A DNA stretch of 64,000 nt, from positions 25,908 to 89,907 of the forward strand of contig CANJLW010000015.1 of the NCBI GenBank assembly GCA_947475245.1. Reading direction: 5' to 3'. The position numbers and the translations under genes were made by a program. This document shows, piece after piece, positions 62,363-64,000 of this stretch; positions within the stretch are counted from its first letter, which is position 1; each line of letters opens with the position of its first letter. The notes below the pieces were generated by a model. That model did not search any database. It saw nothing but the letters and a program-made list of their open reading frames with translations, and was not told the origin of the DNA. This stretch comes from Acetobacteraceae bacterium. Its GTDB lineage: Bacteria > Pseudomonadota > Alphaproteobacteria > Acetobacterales > Acetobacteraceae.

Positions 62363-63480
62363 GCCTGATCCTCCTTCGCTACCCAGCCGGCGCGGGTGGC
62401 CGCTGCGTGTTCCTCCAGCCGCCCCGCCATGATCGCCGAACGCAGGCCGAGCATAAGGTCCTGGTAGTAGGTTAGGTTGTGCCAGGTGAGCAGCATCGGC
62501 CCCAGCATTTCGTCCGCCCGAAACAAATGATGCAAATACCCTCGGCTGTGCCGAGTGCAACCGGGACAGCGGCACGACGGGTCCAGCGGGCGGTCGTCGT
62601 CGGCAAAGCGCGCGTTGCGCATGTTCATGATGCCTTGGGCGGTATAGGCGCGGGCGGTGCGCCCGGCGCGGGTCGGCATCACGCAGTCGAACATGTCGAC
62701 GCCACGCTGCACCGCGCCGATCAGATCGTCGGGCGTGCCGACACCCATCAGATAACGCGGGCGATCCTTGGGCAGATGCGGGACGGTGAAGTCGAGCACA
62801 TCGAACATGGCCGCCTGTCCTTCGCCCACCGCAAGGCCGCCGATGGCATAGCCGTCGAAGCCGATCGCGGTCAGCGCCGCGGCGGATTGGGCGCGCAAAT
62901 CGGGATAGACGCTGCCCTGCACAATGCCGAACAGGCCATAGCCCGGACGCTCCACAAACGCCTGCTTCGACAGGGATGCCCAGCGCATCGACAGTTCCAT
63001 CGACGCGCGCGCCTGTTCCGGCGTGGCGGGGAACGGCGTGCATTCGTCCAATGCCATGGTGATCGTGGCATCCAGCAAATGCTGGATTTCGATCGAGCGC
63101 GCCGGTGTCAGCCGGTGTTTGGAGCCGTCAATGTGGGACTGAAAAGTGACCCCGTCTTTGTCCATTTTGCGCAACTGCGCCAGCGACATGACCTGAAAGC
63201 CGCCGGAATCCGTCAGGATCGGTCCGGGCCAGTCCATGAACGTGTGGAGACCGCCGAGGCGCGCCACACGTTCCGCGCCCGGGCGAAGCATGAGGTGATA
63301 GGTATTGCCGAGAACGATACCGGCCCCGGTCGCGCGCACGGCATCGGCGGTCATGGCCTTGACCGTGCCGGCGGTGCCGACCGGCATGAAGACGGGGGTT
63401 TGCACGTCGCCATGCGCGGTGTGCAGCACACCGGCTCTGGCCGCGCCGTCGTTGGCATGGGATTGGAACGTCAGGGTCAT
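62359..63480 (-). CDS. tgt: Queuine tRNA-ribosyltransferase (tRNA-guanine transglycosylase)
   Basis: 373 residues from the ATG at 63480 (27 upstream codons, probably repeat-derived, are rejected). It swaps guanine-34 for preQ1 in tRNAs with GUN anticodons. Active-site features: [11 protein letters not shown] and [14 protein letters not shown] (general acid/base Asp), [20 protein letters not shown] (nucleophile Asp region), and the zinc ligands [17 protein letters not shown]. First gene of tgt-queF-queG-RHH; its leader is the repeat-rich end of the window. Confidence 0.95.
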   Translation of the reverse strand: MTLTFQSHANDGAARAGVLHTAHGDVQTPVFMPVGTAGTVKAMTADAVRATGAGIVLGNTYHLMLRPGAERVARLGGLHTFMDWPGPILTDSGGFQVMSLAQLRKMDKDGVTFQSHIDGSKHRLTPARSIEIQHLLDATITMALDECTPFPATPEQARASMELSMRWASLSKQAFVERPGYGLFGIVQGSVYPDLRAQSAAALTAIGFDGYAIGGLAVGEGQAAMFDVLDFTVPHLPKDRPRYLMGVGTPDDLIGAVQRGVDMFDCVMPTRAGRTARAYTAQGIMNMRNARFADDDRPLDPSCRCPGCTRHSRGYLHHLFRADEMLGPMLLTWHNLTYYQDLMLGLRSAIMAGRLEEHAAATRAGWVAKEDQA

Positions 63481-63543
63481 GGCGCGGTGCATGCCATGGT
63501 TTTCCGGGTGGGGTCGAGTGGCCGGTCGGAGGGTCCTTCGTTC

Positions 63544-63854
63544 GGTCGTCTCAGGGCGCATGAGGTCTTGTTCGCGGTTTTGCCCATGCGGGCGGTACCG
63601 GTGGCTGCGTGTTGCGAGGCAGCGATCCCGACGCTCTGGGTGTATGGGGTTTTATCGCCGTGAAACGGGTCGCGCCGGTCGTGGGCCAGGCGTGGGCCGA
63701 CGGGCCAGTGCGTCCACCGACACGATGGGCGCTTTCTCACGGCGCGTGAGGTCTTGTTCGCGGTTTTTCCGGCGCGTTCGGTACCGGCCGCGCCGCGTTG
63801 CCGGACAATGATCCTGGCGCTCACGGCGCATGGTCGTCTCAGGGAGCATGACAG
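63544..63854. repeat. Dispersed repeat modules upstream of tgt
   Basis: Two direct copies of GGCGCRTGAGGTCTTGTTCG (63555-63574 and 63741-63760), both continuing CGGTTTT, and two copies of GGTCGTCTCAGGGMGCATGA (63544-63563 and 63832-63851). CTCACGGCGCATGG at 63820-63833 is the reverse complement of CCATGCGCCGTGAG, the core of the array at 42601, extended to 16 bp on both. No coding region is supported. Confidence 0.8.
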
Positions 63855-63886
63855 GGTGATCGCATTTGGCGGCGGAAGGTACGAAT

Positions 63887-64000
63887 TTTCACCTCTCCCC
63901 CTGGGAGAGGTCGTGCCGCGAAGCGGCGCGGGTGAGGGAGGTGATGCGAATACAATGGGTTGTGCCGGTGGCACCTCCCTCACCCGACGCTTCGCGCCGA
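63887..64000. repeat. Long interrupted inverted repeat at the window edge
   Basis: GGTGAGGGAGGTG (63931-63943) is the reverse complement of CACCTCCCTCACC (63972-63984), and CGCGAAGCG (63918-63926) pairs with CGCTTCGCG further out. An inner stem CCTCTCCC/GGGAGAGG begins the region near 63891. This is the sequence style of a common intergenic palindromic element of GC-rich proteobacteria. It continues beyond the window. Confidence 0.8.

Noticed and set aside
63481..64000. Frames around 63305-63983 as coding
   Set aside because: They consist of repeat sequence or of the antisense of tgt; no supported start or conserved pattern.

Overview
This 64 kb window is GC-rich, densely coding bacterial DNA. 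Its gene content and order point to an alphaproteobacterium of the Rhodospirillales, probably close to the Acetobacteraceae; this placement is inferred. Supporting clues are the block erpA/dgt-argS-SPOR-nagZ-M50-scpA-scpB-tatB-tatC-serS, a DUF2336 protein, gatCAB for amidation of misacylated tRNA, proA-nadD-rsfS, a tgt-queF-queG operon and a small COG4321-type ribbon-helix-helix protein. I found no rRNA, tRNA, CRISPR array, integrase, transposase or phage gene.

Layout. 1-12.9 kb is accessory transport: four tandem iron-type (COG1840) solute-binding protein paralogues (one cut by the window edge), three tandem copies of a 553-bp unit each encoding a 91-residue secreted Ala/Lys/Thr/Pro-rich protein, two MFS transporters, a complete ABC importer (fused permease, binding protein, ATPase) and a luciferase-like flavin enzyme. 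13-20.9 kb holds eno, a PAS/GAF-GGDEF diguanylate cyclase overlapping a DUF2336 gene, argB, a VOC dioxygenase-like gene next to an HpaB-type flavin hydroxylase, and a tyrosine-phosphatase-like gene. 21-29.2 kb is nitrate assimilation: nasT-nasS, then nirB-nirD-nasA-cobA. Both transcription units carry sequences matching sigma-54 -24/-12 promoters, and the nirB leader has a hairpin with the A1/G4 hexaloop expected of a NasT (ANTAR) RNA target. No nitrate permease lies in the cluster.

29.7-41.5 kb is mostly housekeeping. 42.4-44.0 kb is a gene-free array of four ~302-bp units, each with two 37-bp arms in opposite orientation (34/37 complementary). It directly precedes a tightly packed seven-gene operon (44.0-48.75 kb): a canonical sugar nucleotidyltransferase, a GDPD-like enzyme with an altered metal-ligand position, a HAD phosphatase, a degenerate second nucleotidyltransferase, a cupin, and an ABC ATPase plus permease with no binding protein. 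I cannot match this combination to a named pathway, and it is my best candidate for an undescribed system (activated small sugar or polyol-phosphate metabolism, inferred).

48.8-64 kb returns to conserved genes: ruvX, gatC-gatA-[SDR]-gatB, an RlpA-like protein, a TTC38-like TPR protein, proA-nadD-rsfS, a molybdopterin oxidoreductase beside an ABC-ATPase gene remnant, and the queuosine operon tgt-queF-queG-RHH. Three genes (rlpA-like, nadD, rsfS) appear to use non-canonical starts (ATT, CTG, ATA). The last 500 bp are dispersed repeats, one sharing a 16-bp core with the 42-44 kb array.
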